From: Numida meleagris
Taxonomy: Eukaryota; Chordata; Aves; Galliformes; Numididae
DNA: 64,000 bases
Assembly: GCF_002078875.1 (NCBI RefSeq)
Contig: NC_034409.1
Location: 64,882,538 to 64,946,537 of the forward strand
Reading direction: 5' to 3'
Positions 11,506-25,165 of the stretch are shown in pieces; the stretch's first letter is position 1; the number at the start of each line of letters is the position of its first letter. The position numbers and the translations under genes are program-made. The notes beneath the pieces were generated by a model. The model was not told the origin of the DNA. It searched no databases and was given only the letters and a program-made list of their open reading frames with translations.

Positions 11506-14500
11506 TGGACTTCTATCCCTTAACTTTTTTATAGTTGCTTGAATTTCAAAAATCATTTTCAAAATTTGAATTGATTCAATCAAATCAAATTAATTACCAA
11601 TTACAAAATCAAATACATCTGGCAGGCTTTTCTGTGTTTCCTTCAATCATGAACTTGTATACCACCTGTTTGGCCCGCATTTGTGTAAGCCTTAAATCAC
11701 AAGGGTAGGGTTCTTGGACATAATGAGATCCAAAAGCACAGGCTGAGAATCTAGGCAGACAGAAATGACATTATTTTAGTATGTTTTATTTTGTATCTGG
11801 AACTGGTTTTTGTAAACAGCTGCTATTTTTTTTAGCCAGAATGCAGAGGTCAGATGGGATATTTTAAACCAGCTAATAGTCTTACAGCTCCTGTCTTTGA
11901 GTCACTAGAATATTCCATGCTTGGCAGGGTAGATTTTATTCAGAAACAGGTGCTTATAAACCACATATTCTTACTCTAAATCTAACGTAGCACTTAACAG
12001 GAAAATCAAATGTTTTCGCATAAAGAAAGGAGCTGACTGCTTTACTGAGTTGTACTTAACACAGTATGATTTTGGTACTGTTCCCAAATATTAATCAGGA
12101 TAGTGATGCCAGAAGGTCTTTTCTATATGATGATATGTATAAGGAAGGAATCAGGTTTTTTTTCCATCTGTTTTTTGTTTTTAAATATAAAATACTTGTC
12201 AAAGTATACAAAGAATGGGAAAGTCTGTTGTGTTTTTTTTTCTTTTGTAATTGGTGCTGATAACCCTCTAATAAAGAAGGAACAAATAGCACCAAAGTTG
12301 ACAAAATAATCATTATATTCTGTTTTCTGAAACATACAGAGAGAAGGAACAGTAGATGTGGTAGCGTGTTGTTATTGAAGGTATTATGTGCATAACTAAC
12401 GTAAGTTTAAAACATACTCAAGAACAGGCTGGTTTGTCTTTCATACTATAATGCATGCATAGAAACACTTATTAGCACTTTTTGTAAGATACAGGATAGG
12501 ACAAATTAAAAATAGTGTATTTTAATGAAATAAGTATTACCACAGTTGTTCTCATATGTCATGAAGCGGCCCCCATTTGTTATTGTAGGAAGCCTGCATC
12601 ACTAAAAACCGTCACCCATCTGTGTTTACTCTTGGTTATATTTTATCTGTAAAGTCACTTTCTGAAAAAGGAGGGAATATATTCACATAAAAATTTAAGA
12701 GAAGATGAGGTTTCTTTTTTGCAAGATGTTTTGTCCGGAGTTGTAAAGTGCTACTTTCATTGAAACCCATATGGTATTTCCAGCTGATCACATTCATTGA
12801 AAACGCAGATGGTAGAAGGTCATCAGGAAGAGCTTCCATTACATTAGGAAGTCAACTATTCACTGCAGAGTTAGAGATCAATCAGGTCAAAAAATAAATC
12901 TACTTAATTCAAAATGAATTTCTGCCTGAACAAGGCAAAAAAATTGAGAGAGGTATTTTGATGATTAGGAGCCCAGGAAGATTGTTTTAACAAAAGATAA
13001 GATTTGCTTTATTTGCTGATTTTTCATGTGTGTAGTTTGTGTATTACACTGCTTTATCTCATTGATGTTTGAACTTGGTAGGTTTTTGTGTTTAAATATG
13101 ATCTTCTTGTGAAGTCTTTTATCATCTCCAGTCCTTCATAGAATGTCCTCAGACGGGACTTGTTTGATTCCTAAGAAGGCTGCCTCACGTAGTGTCTTTG
13201 TTGTTGCTGCTGTTTGTCCTTTTTTTAAGATTCTCTTCTTTGTTTTGTAATTTGTGTGCTTGAAAAATGAGTATCACCTTGGTGCAGAATTCGAACAGGC
13301 TGATCTTCTCTAGTACATAACGTGCAAAATCCAAAATTTCCCCTTTTATTTTCTCATCAGCTTCATTTTTAAATGCATGAAGCCCCTCCAGAATTTCCTT
13401 CCTTTTTTTCTTAGCTGGCTGCTCTTCACATCTTTATTCCACCACCTCCTCTCTTTTTCCATCCTCCATAATTTATGTTAAACCTACAGACATAAAATAT
13501 GGAATTAGCATTAAGCATACCATTCATCACTTCAGATACTTTCTTGGCTTTGGGTTTCTTTTTCCCCATATTGTGTTTGGCTTGTATGTTTAGTTTATAC
13601 TTTCCCTGGGCAAAGCCCTGGTTGCCTTGGAGCTTTTCAGTGTTGTGTGCTCTTATGATGTTAGGGCCTTAGCCTTTGAAACCAGCTGTATAACATTATT
13701 TAACATCTGTAAACAGCACTTTCTCAGTTAGTAGCTTCTTTGTTCTTCTCAACTACTGCTGAAATTTATCACCCACAGGGTGTCCTGTTTCTGGCCACCT
13801 TTCCATTTCCTCTTTCCTCTTTGTCTCGGCCTCATGCAGTCAGAAATTATAATACCAACTGGGTAAGTTTAGACATGCATGAAAACCAGCGTAAATATTC
13901 CATTTCTCTGTATATCATATATCACTGAAGGGAAATTTTTGGCCTATGGTTTAAGTCTTGGGATGCCTAACTCTTACTTAAATCTCCAGGTTCTTTTTTT
14001 CATCTATGTACATCTGATAGTGCTATATTTTGTATCCTAGGGAATCTCTGACGAGTATTTGCATTCTGCAAGGAAAAGGGTATTGTCAGTTTTTTTTCAT
14101 TTCTTCACATTCACAAACAGTACAAACAAATTTCTGTATTAGAAAACACATGGCTTATTTTTTTTCTTTCCACAGAAAATATTAATGCTTTGAAACTAAG
14201 AGTAACTCTTTGTTGAATGGTTTTATGAAACATGGGCAGAGTTGTTGTCCTGTAAGTGAAAAAAGAAGAACAAGCTATCCATGAAATGTAAAACAGTTCA
14301 GTTTTCCCGTAGTTGTATCTAAATAATTATGAGTGAATAAGAGGTCATGAAATGGGAAGCAGAGTTGAAAGCTATAAATAGAGACATGTGGGAAATGTGG
14401 GAAGACAATTCAGAACTGCTTCTCAAACCTATTTGTGTCAATTACAAAGAATGGGAAATTGCTCTCTTGCTTTTTTACTCTGATATAAGCAAATTTGGAT

Positions 14501-14949
14501 AATTTCCAAAATATTTTGGATTCATCTGAAACCTTGACATTAATGCTGATTTAGTGTACTTGAGAATTTTAGCAGAAACATCTTTGTTACAGTAAATCCT
14601 CCATGCATTCAAGCAAACTTCCCTGAAAGCAATAGAATTTTGACAGATTTGGAGTGACAAGCGTAGGAGCAAAATCTTGTTTAAATTGTACATTATACTC
14701 TTATCTTGTCTCATTTCTGCTGCCACAATCTTTATTTTTTTTTCAGGCTACTACACTTTTTAATACTAATTTCTACATTTACTATGTCATTTTTTTAAAA
14801 TGCTGAAAGTTGAATTATTCCCCCTCTTACACTGAATATGTGAAAATTAAATGAAGTGTGTATTATTTAGATTTTTCTTCTGTTTTGTATTAACTCAAGT
14901 TTATGCAGATCTTTTGTTTTCTTTACACTTTTGCTGTCAATGCAAAAAT

Positions 14950-14991
14950 AATTTTTTTAGCCCTTATATTATTTTTTAGCTCCTTATATTG
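14950..14991 (+). repeat. Short tandem duplication, about 21 bp x 2
   Basis: TTTTTTAGCCCTTATATTA is followed directly by TTTTTTAGCTCCTTATATTG. Confidence 0.55.
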
Positions 14992-15790
14992 ATTTGTTTA
15001 TACAAAAAAAAAGTAACAAATCTTATTTTCTGTTGAGAAGTTTAAGTTTTTAACTGAATAACCATCTACCACAGATATTCTCTTCCAGAAAAAGGAAATA
15101 AAATTTTGCACGTCTGATTAATATCAAATGTGATTTTACCGTATAGCATGAAAGTATCTCATTTATTAGAATTGCTCTAAATTATGTTTGTACATCGGTC
15201 ATATAATCTGTATACACAAACTGAATGACCAATCAAGTTTGTTAATAATCAATACAAAGTTGAGAAGAGTATTCACATACTAGAATTTTCTCACTAAAAA
15301 ACACGAATTACTCATTTCTTTTTCAACAAAATCTGCTTTTAAATTGTGCCTAAGAAATACCACTCCACAGAAGTACATGTAAACAAGAGAATGATTATCA
15401 TACTCTACTCACAAAACAACTCATAGTTTGTTAAGTAGTAGTGTTTCCTTGTGAAGACACAAGCCAGCAATTAATTACTGGTTTACAATTCACCCTCAGG
15501 AAGAGCTAGTGCTGAAATAGCCTTCCGTTGATAAAATAATACCAAAGCAAGATTTTAACTAGGTATCTATGCTTCTTCTCAACTACTATCATGCAAGTCA
15601 GTGGCTGGCAATATTTGTCAGTGTGTGACTGGTGTATTAAAAGGATCTATCAGTTGCATTTTCCTTCAGAGTTGCACTCCTGTAATTTATAGTTTGATAT
15701 ATGTGTTAAGGGGTCTAGAAAAATGTGAAAAGATGTAACTTGTTGTAACAATACTAAATTTATTTTTCTTTTTTCTTTATTTTTATTTAG

Positions 15791-15922
15791 AATCAACTTT
15801 CCTCTACGGATTAAGGCTCTTCCAAGGGAAACGATGCTGACAATAAAACTACTTGGGCTGAACCATGCTTCTAAAACTACAGAGGCGCTTGCTTGGACGT
15901 GTTGCCCATTGTATCAAAAAGA
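15791..15922 (+). CDS. PIK3C2G: PIK3C2G-like exon 3 of 8: C2 domain
   Basis: 132 nt between TTTATTTAG and AAAGA|GTAAGT. The first base completes Ile. The next 43 codons encode INFPLRIKALPRETMLTIKL, LGLNHASKTTEALAWTC and CPLYQK. The F-P-L-x-I-x-x-L-P-R-E block is a strong signature of class I and II PI3K C2 domains. The last two bases combine with the next exon to give Glu. No stops or frame breaks. Confidence 0.93.
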
Positions 15923-18900
15923 GTAAGTTCACTTTTGTATGACAGTTTGTGAGAAGAACATTCCTGAATAGTGTTACACTCAACTTGAGAAGAATACAAA
16001 AAGAAAGAAACATTGATTTCAGAACCTTGCTGTCACAGTAAGCTGCTCTTGATGTGCCTGTAAGAGCTCCACCCATAAGCTTTTCTTTTTTTTCAGTACC
16101 TTGTTTTTGAACTTGGCTTGTGTAACTGTTTAATACAGTAAAATTCCTTTGGCCGGTTGAAAAGCCTTACTGAAATCTGTTTTGTAGCTTTTCCATCTCA
16201 TTCCCATTCATTCTGCTCAGAGTCAGGTAGTAATGACTACAATGATCCCCTTTTCATCTATAAACAATTTAAGAAGCTTTCTTTTCTTTTTTAACCTCTT
16301 TGTTCTACACATAACATGCTGTGATTTTAAGATGCTTGTAGGCTTGAGTGTGTCTGTGGTGATGCATAAACAGCCATCTAAGATAAATTTTCTGCCTTAC
16401 AATAAATATATTTTAGTAGCACTGAGAAATCCAAGTTTAGATCAATTCATTATGATGATACTTAATTTTTATTTAGATTCCTTGAGACATCTGAGTTTAG
16501 ATCTATCTGTTACAATGATGAGTAATTTTTATTTGGACTCCTTAGCCCTGCATGCCATGAAGTAAGATACACAACAGCAGACTAACGAAACACACAGCTG
16601 CCTAAGTTGAGCAATAGATGGATATGTTCAAGCCCTACCAGCTTCTACATTAGCATCTGTATCTAAGCTGTAGCTCTTTCCTCATCTTGAGATATCTTTA
16701 CTTCTGCATATGATGGCAGTTACCATTAAAAACAAAAATAAACAAAGAACCGCAGTTGATTGCATTTAGGCATTCACTGTGTTATGAAAGACCTTGGGTT
16801 CTACTGAACTTCTAGGCCAAGAGGCTTAAAACACTAGACAGTAAGTTGGACTTGGCTAGAGGTTGTTTTTTTTTACATTTTCTGGAGAAAATTCAAGATT
16901 GCTGTATTAAAGGAAGGAGATCATTCTTTTATGACTGAATGATTAGAGTTCTTAGCTTGAAGGAAGGAAAGAAAGATGAATCAAAACTCTTCTCCAAGGA
17001 TTGCTTAGGCATTTTATTCAATATCTTTTCTTGCTCTTTCATTTGGCTATTTGGAAGAAAATCACATCATTCACTCTGCCATTGTGTGTGCCTTTTTAAA
17101 CAAAATATGCATCGTACTTATTTTGCATATTTCTACTATTCTGATGCTTAGGGTGAAAAAGGTAGAGGGAAATATCTTAGCTGAAAAACTAACTGAAGAT
17201 AAAGTACTAACATGCCCTCCACCCCAGCAAGCTAATGTTTGCTTAGGACACACAGAAATAGAACATTAAGCATGGTAACTTGACTGGGAATTTTTAATTT
17301 TTTTTTTTTACCACTTTTCAGCATTTAAGTTCCAAATTAATGATATTTGAAAGCCCCCATCTCCCTGTATTATGTATTTTGTAATGCATACCTTCAGAGC
17401 AAGCATATTGATTTTCATTAGATAGACCTCCAAGTCACCCAGGCAATTTCAAAACTCATTGGAAAATGGCTCCGTTGTTTCATAGTACATACAGTCAGCA
17501 CAATGAAGAGGATACAGGGTTACTTTCTTTTAATCTGCTGTATAATTGTATGGATCATTGCTGAAATGACCCTTCAAAGCAGAAATAAAAGTTGAGTTGT
17601 TGTGTTGGAATAATTTAGGAATAGTGTGTTCAATCAGTTATCTTTGTCACTTATAATTATAGCAATTATTAACATAAAGAAGTCTAAGTAATTTTTCCTC
17701 GTTTAGCCAACCACTACTCCATTCACCATGAGTTGAATTGATAGACTGATTTAAAAATAAAAATAGCAATGAAACTCCTTCTGAAATGTGAAACTTGAAA
17801 CTCGGCCTGCTTTTCCTTTTCCTTGGAAGGTCATGAATATTTTTTTGTAAACTAGATCTCAAAGTTAATGACTTAGAGAGCAGCAAGATTAAAATTATCA
17901 GGTGATTCCTAATAATTAATGCTGTTAATGAACAATGAACAAGAATTTGTTTCCCTCATGCTTGAAATGCAAGTAGACTTCGATTCATTTCAGGAAAATA
18001 CTTCTGAACATGAAAGTATGTTCCAATAAAATGTTTGCACCTGTAGTGCCATGCTAATGTGTCAAGAGTATCTTGTATTATTGTGAAGATTATGGTATTA
18101 GGATCTCTAAATGAACAAATTCTGTAAATGTATATAAAAAGATTAATGAATCTAACCAGGAAATCTCTAATAAAACATTTCTGACTTGGAAGATACCATT
18201 TCCTCAAACAAATACTTTTCTTAGAGATGAATTTAAGTTCTTGAAAATGTCTTAACAGATACTCAGGTCTAGGATTTATAGGGGAAAGGACAGAAATAAG
18301 CTCTTTGAAGAAGCTGGTAGCACTGAGAGATTTACCTGAGTCATCAAACATCCTTGTTCAAATTCTTGTCCCAGTTTATCACAGAGACATTCTTCTGAGG
18401 ACCAGAAAAGATAAGAACAGAGAGTGGTCTTTTCTTCTCTATTCAAGTACTTTTTAAACGTTTGTTTGTTTTTGATAAACATTGAGGAAGGAAAATAAAT
18501 TTCAATTATTTTAAAAATACAGTTCCTGATTTCTGTCCCCTTATAATCTATTCTGATTAAAAACAAAGGAATTCTGTTCAATTTGTCTGTGGATTATGTT
18601 AAAAAGAGAAGGAAAAAAGAATTATGATCACTTTGCGATAATTCCCCAACATTTAACGTGAACAAGTTCCTTTCATCTTTTTCTAGAAGAAGAGAGTTTC
18701 TCATGCTTTTGGGCAGGACTGTGTCAAAGTACCTTTACAGATAAGAGAGCTATAGCTGTTCTCTAGGATTTTAACACTCCAGTTCTTTGAAGAAAACACT
18801 AAGTAGAAAGTATGAGCAAAATATTTTTTAGAAGTACAGACCGAAAGTTGGGGATAATTAAATTGTTTTTACACTGTGTTTTGTCCTCTTTTTTCTTGGT

Positions 18901-21900
18901 ATATCCAGTCTAAGCAGTATCTCCACTCTAATATTACAGTTATTTGACAATGAACTCAGTAATAATGATCATGGCTGCCAACTTGTTCAGCTAGGTGATC
19001 TTCTGCATCCACATTTCTTATCTTTAGCAGCTAGTCAGCTTTAGTGTCTATAAGTCAATGTCAATTAGGTCCTTGATGATGTATCTGTATCAAGAAATCT
19101 TAGACTAAAGAGGAAGCTGAAAAAGCGTTTCCCAACCAGAGTGCTAGTTTTCCTTTCCTTCATGTCAGAAAAACGTGTTTGTCTCTTAGGCTGAATAATT
19201 TAGTGATCCAGAGCTAATTAACAAATTGGGAATCCATTATTTAGGGAAATTTGAGAGTTTTAGTGTCTCCCATGGTGTCCATTGCCCTGAGTTCACTGAT
19301 TCTAACACCACTATTTATTTTGTACTGATATTTCCAAATCAATAGAACAAGCAACAAAATCTTCTTGCTGTCTGTGGTAAATAAGGTCTCCCAGCCATGT
19401 GAGTTCGGGACACCAGGTTGAATTCGTAAGCTTGAGTAACTCATGCTGTCCTTACATCTCAGTGTCCTCTTCTGCTGTAATAATATTGGAAGTTTATTTT
19501 ATCTCCTGTCATAAACAAAAACTGGGAATTTGTATAATTCCAGGACTTTCCATCTGCCTTGGTTTTTTATGAGCTTATAAACAAACAGCAGAAGACACAA
19601 AGCACCTTTTGTTTATTGACCTTCTGATGTACTTTATGCTGAAGAGATCTTTTCCACTTGTTGCATGGAAGGCATCATCTATGACTTTGATTGACTTTAC
19701 ACTGTCTTCATTTTGTAGATGAGAAAACTATATTGGGAGTCACCTGTCTGAGCTCACCAGCAGTCAAAGGTAGCAGAGATAAAAATCTGTTCAGTAAAGG
19801 TTATAGTTAGCTTGCTTGTGATTCTGGCTCCTTCCTTTTCTAAATGGATCCTGAACACTCTCCTTCCTGCATCTTTTCCTCCTAAAAATAATGATACTCC
19901 TTGTGACTGTTTCATTCACCAACAAAGCTCTTTGTTATTGTTCGATTTCTATGTTCAAAAGTGGAGTATTATCGGTAAAGTAGGTGGAGTTCCCTAAAGA
20001 TTGCTGCCTCTCAAAATATACCATCTTTCAGCTGTTGATGCCTATTCAGGTGTTTTTAAAATACTGCCTATTTTTAACAACTGGCTTTAGTCTAAAGTAT
20101 GTTTTAGTATGTAATTTGCTCACATATAGAAAATTAGCATACTTTGTATACAAGCTATAAATATCTGTCTTTTATTGAGCTATATATTATGAAGGTGAGG
20201 TCTTTGGTTTTACTCATAGTCCTCTCATCTGCTTTAATGTATAAACAGTCTGAGTCCAGCAAAGATACAGTGCTTTCTTTGGTGCTTCTCCAGTTGAGGA
20301 ATGGAGAAGTCCATCTGCAGAGTCTTCTTTACCTTCCAGGACAGTCTTTAGCCACATATACACTGGGTGCAAATGAGCTGAAATTATGAGGTCAGGAAAT
20401 GTCTCAATTAAGCACGAAGAGATAGCCTTTGATCGTATTTACCTGCACAGATTTCAAAGTTTCCCAGGAAAAGAATACACTGTATGGACTCTTCTATAAA
20501 ATCATTCATAGTTTCAGAGAACAGTATAAAAGTGAATAGCAGAAAAGAGAACTCAAAAGGATAATTTAGTCTTCGTCTTCATTCACTTCTCATCTACTCT
20601 CTCTAACTAGTGTCAGTTAGTTAAAATTATGTTGTAAACACCTGTCCACAAGAGAATGGGCAAAGGGTTATTCATTAAATATAGGTCATCCAAGCAAGCA
20701 TCACAGGAAAACAGCTTTGAACCTCCTTTGATCACTTCCACATTTACCTCAGTGAAAGACTTCACAGCACAAAATGTTTTTCCCCAAGTGCTATGTTGTT
20801 CACATCACAGCTCCTTTTACTGCCTCCCTTCCTCTACACATTAGACCTACAGCTGCAAAAGAAACTTTAGAAAATGATTTTGTCTTTAATCCCCCTGAGT
20901 GGTGTTCTCACAATAAATTAAAATGTTTGCACTTATAGCATCAGCAGCTTCAGAAGTGAAAAACAAAAATTAGTCCTAAATTAGGTTTGTACCAAGCGTT
21001 GTCTTAAATAAATGACTTTGCAGGAGTTTTCTGTTTCTTCTTGAGATGTCTTTGCAGAAATTTCTTTCTGTCCTCAATTCAAAAAAGTACTTCTTTCCAG
21101 CAATGTTGCAAACTCACTCTGGGACGAAAAAGTTTATCTGGGCTCTCATATGTCTCTAATGGTCTAATATCTGGTAAAAGCTGTTTACTCAAAACTCATC
21201 TACCTGGCTGGGTGTTTCTGTTAGAGTCGGCAGAAGAGAATCTAATCCATTCTCTCATGGTTTCATTGGCGGGGCAGTCCATGGAATAAAAGTAATAAAA
21301 ATTATCAGTAAAAGAATAAATATCCAACATAATCATATTTCTGAACATATCCTAACAGTTAAGATGTAGACAGACTAGAGGGTATGTCCATTATACTACA
21401 TCTTTATTCAGGTACTGCATTCTTAATCTGAGTCGATTAGTCATGATGGGAATTTACACTTGAATTTTCTCATTTTATTCAAGTTTTCTAGAATGAAAAT
21501 CATTCTGGTTTCCTTATCTACAGACTACATGCATGCCTATTTCTGGTAAGGCTTTATTGTCTGTATTGTGCTCAGATAGATACTTCAGACCATAATATTT
21601 TATCTGTACAAAAAACAAATTCAGTAGGTATAGTACAAATGATATCATTCAAATTCTTTCCAGCTTTTTGGAGACTGATATTGCACCCACTTCTCCCTGC
21701 CATCTATACATCAACAGGGTTGGTGCTGGTTGCAGTAGGTTGTCACAGGTTTCTTCTTTCTGTAGAATAAGTGTACAATACCCTCCACTTCTTCCACCTC
21801 ATCTGGGGCATAATCCCTTCAACTAAACAGATACCATTATGGCAATGAGACCATCCATGCACAACCACTACCTTGGGTGTATTTGTACTAGCCACATAAT

Positions 21901-22030
21901 GATGAAAGTTTGTTCTCCTTTTACTTGTCCTTTAAGCTATCCAGTTCCATGTTTTTTAATGTAATTTCAGTAAACCCGGTTCACCATATATCCAGTAATG
22001 AGGCAGTATTTCTGTTTGTGTCCATCGCAG
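15923..22030 (+). other. Intron between exons 3 and 4
   Basis: 6,108 bp from GTAAGT to CCATCGCAG. It contains a 60-bp tandem duplication at 16434-16553. No transposon is recognised in the rest. The 131-residue minus-strand frame at 17956-18351 has no motif I recognise. Confidence 0.8.
16434..16553 (+). repeat. Two-copy tandem duplication, period exactly 60 bp
   Basis: AGTTTAGATC at 16434 recurs as AGTTTAGATC at 16494. The units also share ATGATGA and TAATTTTTATTT at matching offsets. Because 60 is a multiple of three, the frame across both copies stays open and reads as two 20-residue repeats, each containing NFYLDSL (16233-16565 frame). This is probably a neutral duplication. Confidence 0.75.
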
Positions 22031-22145
22031 GCAGCTCATTCATGGAACTGTGCTGCTTAGCATGAAGTTGTACAACATGCTTCCAGCAGCAATGATTACC
22101 CCAGGCATCTGTAGTACTGATATGCCAATGTCAGTAACATTACAG
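22031..22145 (+). CDS. PIK3C2G: PIK3C2G-like exon 4 of 8: C2 domain, C-terminal strands
   Basis: 115 nt between TCCATCGCAG and TACAG|GTAAGA. The first base completes Glu, then 38 full codons follow: QLIHGTVLLSMKLYNMLPAA, MITPGICSTDMPMSVTLQ. The exon ends on a codon boundary. The H-G-x-x-L-x-S-M and P-V/S-V-T-L-Q patterns match the last C2 strands of class II PI3Ks. The frame is intact. Confidence 0.92.
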
Positions 22146-23843
22146 GTAAGAAAATGAATAAGCCAAGGAAAAGTGCTTTTTTTCCAGCAAAGCGCAAGAA
22201 ATTGGGTTTTTCCCACAGCTCATCAAGGCCTCAAAAATTGAAAACCTTATTTCCATTATAGCTGCTCAGAGAGAGCATGTTAATCTTTATGGATGGAAAA
22301 GTATAATGCTGCATACTGTATGGTAATTTTTATATCAAATACCACCTCTGAGGACTACAGATTTTCATAGAGTAATTTTTATTCATAAAATTTTGGTTCC
22401 AAAAATGCTTTGACAAAAATTGCTGACTTGTTACTTGACTTGCAGCTGCATTTTCAAGTCTGAACTTTTGTTCCATGTACTATTGAACTGCGTGCCATTA
22501 TAAGTGTAACATACAACTTGCAATTAGCATGAAGGACTTAAAAAGGAAGTAGCTACAAGGAAATCGTCAATAAGCATCAGTAAAGCTCTACCTCCATGAC
22601 TACATGCTGAGAAACCACCAACTCCAAGCAGAATAGTGCTCCCAATCCTGAAAATGCATTAAGTCTGCCTGGCTGTTGTGTCATCTTTCCAAGTTGAACA
22701 AGCAATTGGATACTTCAAAAGCAAAGCAAATTGTTTTCTGTATTAAAAAGCTAAAATGACTGTTAGCAAATGACTTGTAAAAGCAGATAATACAGATAAA
22801 TCAGGCTGGCCTAAAAATTTCCTATTTTTAATAGACAGGCAAATGGGGATTTTCTTGCCTGAAGAGTTCAATCCAAGAAAATACCTTAGAATAGCTCTCT
22901 CTATTAATAATAAAGGAAGACAAGGTAGTAAATGACTGCTCATTTATAATTTGTCTCTGCTGAAAGAAGCAAGACAAGAGGGTCTCCCATTTCTCCTGTT
23001 TCATTATCAGTTATTCTCATGTAAGTGACAGTATCATGATATGTGAACACCGTAAGTAGTGCCATAAAGATTGCTTTTCTGGTATGGCTAATGTGAAATT
23101 TACATTTTCTAGGGCATAACTTTGCGAGCCTTTGACAAGTGATACATATCAGATACATACACATATATAAAATAGATAGATAAAAGACTATGATGTGAGT
23201 TAGCAAGCCAAAATGTGATGTGCAAATTGAGCTGGATTTTAAGGAACAACCTGAATTTTCAGCTGACTGTATTCAGATCACCAAATACCACAAACTTCTT
23301 AATTTGGGTGGAATATTTTCTTTCTCTGCATATTAAAAACATTCTTCTAAATTTCTGATGTCTATATGGAAGAGCAAAGAATGAAAAAAAATAGTAGATG
23401 CTGTGCAATGTATAAGAAATTGGCCATCAGGAAGAGATACTAGGACTCTGATTCTTGTATCTTACACTGGCAAAGTGCATGTCAGAATTATCCCTAAATT
23501 TTTGGAAAAATAAATCTACGCTAATCGAAGCTTTTCATTTAAGACCCATCTCATTAAAAAACAAGAGAGGAGGAAAGAAGGAAAAAACAACTTCAGACTT
23601 CAGAACATAGTGAGATAGAGTGGATGAAATTCTCCCAGGAAAGTCAGATGCCACTGATTTTTGTGGGCTGGGTTTATCACCAACATATTTAAGTAATATG
23701 TTGCATGCAGCAAGCATCCTCTTTTTTCTCTCATGTTTTGTATACTTCCTGTACAAATTTAGGATGACATTTATTAGCTGTTGTAGCAGAATATGTATCA
23801 CTAATAAGAGTGTAAATTTTTTTCTCTTTTTTTTTTAATGAAG
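22146..23843 (+). other. Intron between exons 4 and 5
   Basis: 1,698 bp from GTAAGA to a T-rich tract ending AATGAAG. No transposon or other gene recognised. Confidence 0.85.
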
Positions 23844-23974
23844 ATTGAATTTCCTGAAACTGACTTGGAGTTCATTAACCCTGAACCTGAAGAGAGAAGA
23901 GATGATCTTGAAGAGCCAACTGAAGAGTGCCTGAAACATATTGCCAGACTTTCACAGACACATTGTCTCTTACT
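23844..23974 (+). CDS. PIK3C2G: PIK3C2G-like exon 5 of 8: C2 to helical-domain linker
   Basis: 131 nt, beginning on a codon boundary and ending two bases into a Leu codon at TTACT|GTAAGT. It encodes IEFPETDLEFINPEPEERRD, then DLEEPTEECLKHIARLSQTH. The acidic linker leads into the first helix of the PIK helical domain; E-C-L-K-H-I-A-R-L-S-Q is characteristic of class II enzymes. The acceptor is T-rich but ends AATGAAG, less canonical than CAG. Frame continuity on both sides supports it. Confidence 0.92.
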
Positions 23975-24929
23975 GTAAGTTGTACCTAACTAGTCCTGCT
24001 GACTCATATCTAGAAGTACTTTTCCTATATATTGATCACAATTAAATGTATCCAATACTTTAAAAACAAAGTACTTTTCCTCTGAAGGAGCCTAGCATGA
24101 TTGATTTTAGAAACAGCCGCATCTAAATGTGAGAATAGATCACAGCAAAGCCTAAATAAGCCCCTGGAGATGGCAGTGTATTTTACTAGTTTAGAAAAGT
24201 GTTGTTTTTACCTTTCTCTTATTACATCTTTTCAAGTCATTGAGGCAAGAAATTAATTTTTTATTCAAAAGATAAGATCTTCAGGTGATGCAATATGTAC
24301 ACATTAGTATTATTAAGAAAACCTTTAGATTCAGTGAAAATCATCATCCTTTATTAACACTATGCTATAGAAGTTAAATAGCATGTAACCATCAAAATAT
24401 GTACAAAGTTCTTTCTAAACGAAGAAGGAAGTATGCAAAGGTTAGCATTAAACAGAAGGCACATAAAGACAAAACAAATTATAATGTATGTAGTGAGGAA
24501 GATAAGTATGTCCAGATATATGTAGGTTACATAATAAATTAGGATTATGTACTATGTAATTTTATATATAATCCATGTGAAATCAGGAGCATAAATGCTT
24601 GTAGAATGTCTTTATGGCGGTCACAGTTAATTATGTGAATGAAATGTCAGAAGATGCATTAGTTTTACAGTAACTAAATAACTTCCCTCTCAGTCTGATA
24701 TGATGCATCTATTAAAAAACTTTTCAATTCTGCTTTCCTTTTTCTTTCTTCCTTTTATTTTAATCCAGCGGTATATTTAATACATCGTAAAACCACAGAA
24801 TATTCAAACTAAGGATATTCAGTGACAGAAGTAGATCAATTGTCAGTGAATGGAAGAGAGTACTTCTTTAAGCAGGCAGTGGTGAACCTCCACTACTGTG
24901 GAGCTGTGGAGGTAGGCAACACCATTAGA

Positions 24930-25165
24930 TCCATAAAGGCTATCCACAGATTCATGGCTAACAGGTTCATAAACAGATATTACACAAGACAACATAGAGT
25001 CTATTATATCCTTAATGCGACAATTTTGGATTCTGTGGATGTATGAAGGATGTATGAAACCACTGCAAGTGGGCAGGCTGGCATCCTCTGCCTAAATTGC
25101 ATCTCCAGCTGCCACTGCTGGGGGCAAAACACTGGGTGAGATATAGATCAATGACCTGATCTGAG
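24930..25165 (+). mobile_element. Ancient CR1-superfamily LINE remnant
   Basis: The block at about 25098-25164 (CTGCCACTGCTGGGGGCAAA, CACTGGGTGAGATATAGATC, then GACCTGATCTGAGATGAC) resembles an interspersed-repeat 3' end common in reptiles and birds. That family reads roughly 'ccactg-tgg-gacaggatactgggctagatggac-ttggtctgacccag'. Upstream, GGCTAACAGGTTCATAAACAG is a weaker match. Highly diverged; the family name is uncertain. A relative in the opposite orientation lies at 33005-33295. Confidence 0.45.

Larger units (their letters stand above)
8529..15790 (+). other. Intron between exons 2 and 3
   Basis: 7,262 bp from GTAAGT to TTTATTTAG. It holds a CR1 3' end (8786-9527), a 48-bp tandem duplication (10013-10095), a deleted mariner copy (10871-11505) and a short T-rich repeat near 14950. 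The longer open frames outside the transposons look like chance frames in AT-rich sequence. Confidence 0.85.

Noticed and set aside
17956..18351. 131-codon minus-strand open frame
   Set aside because: No recognisable domain, antisense in an intron, with a composition typical of chance translation.
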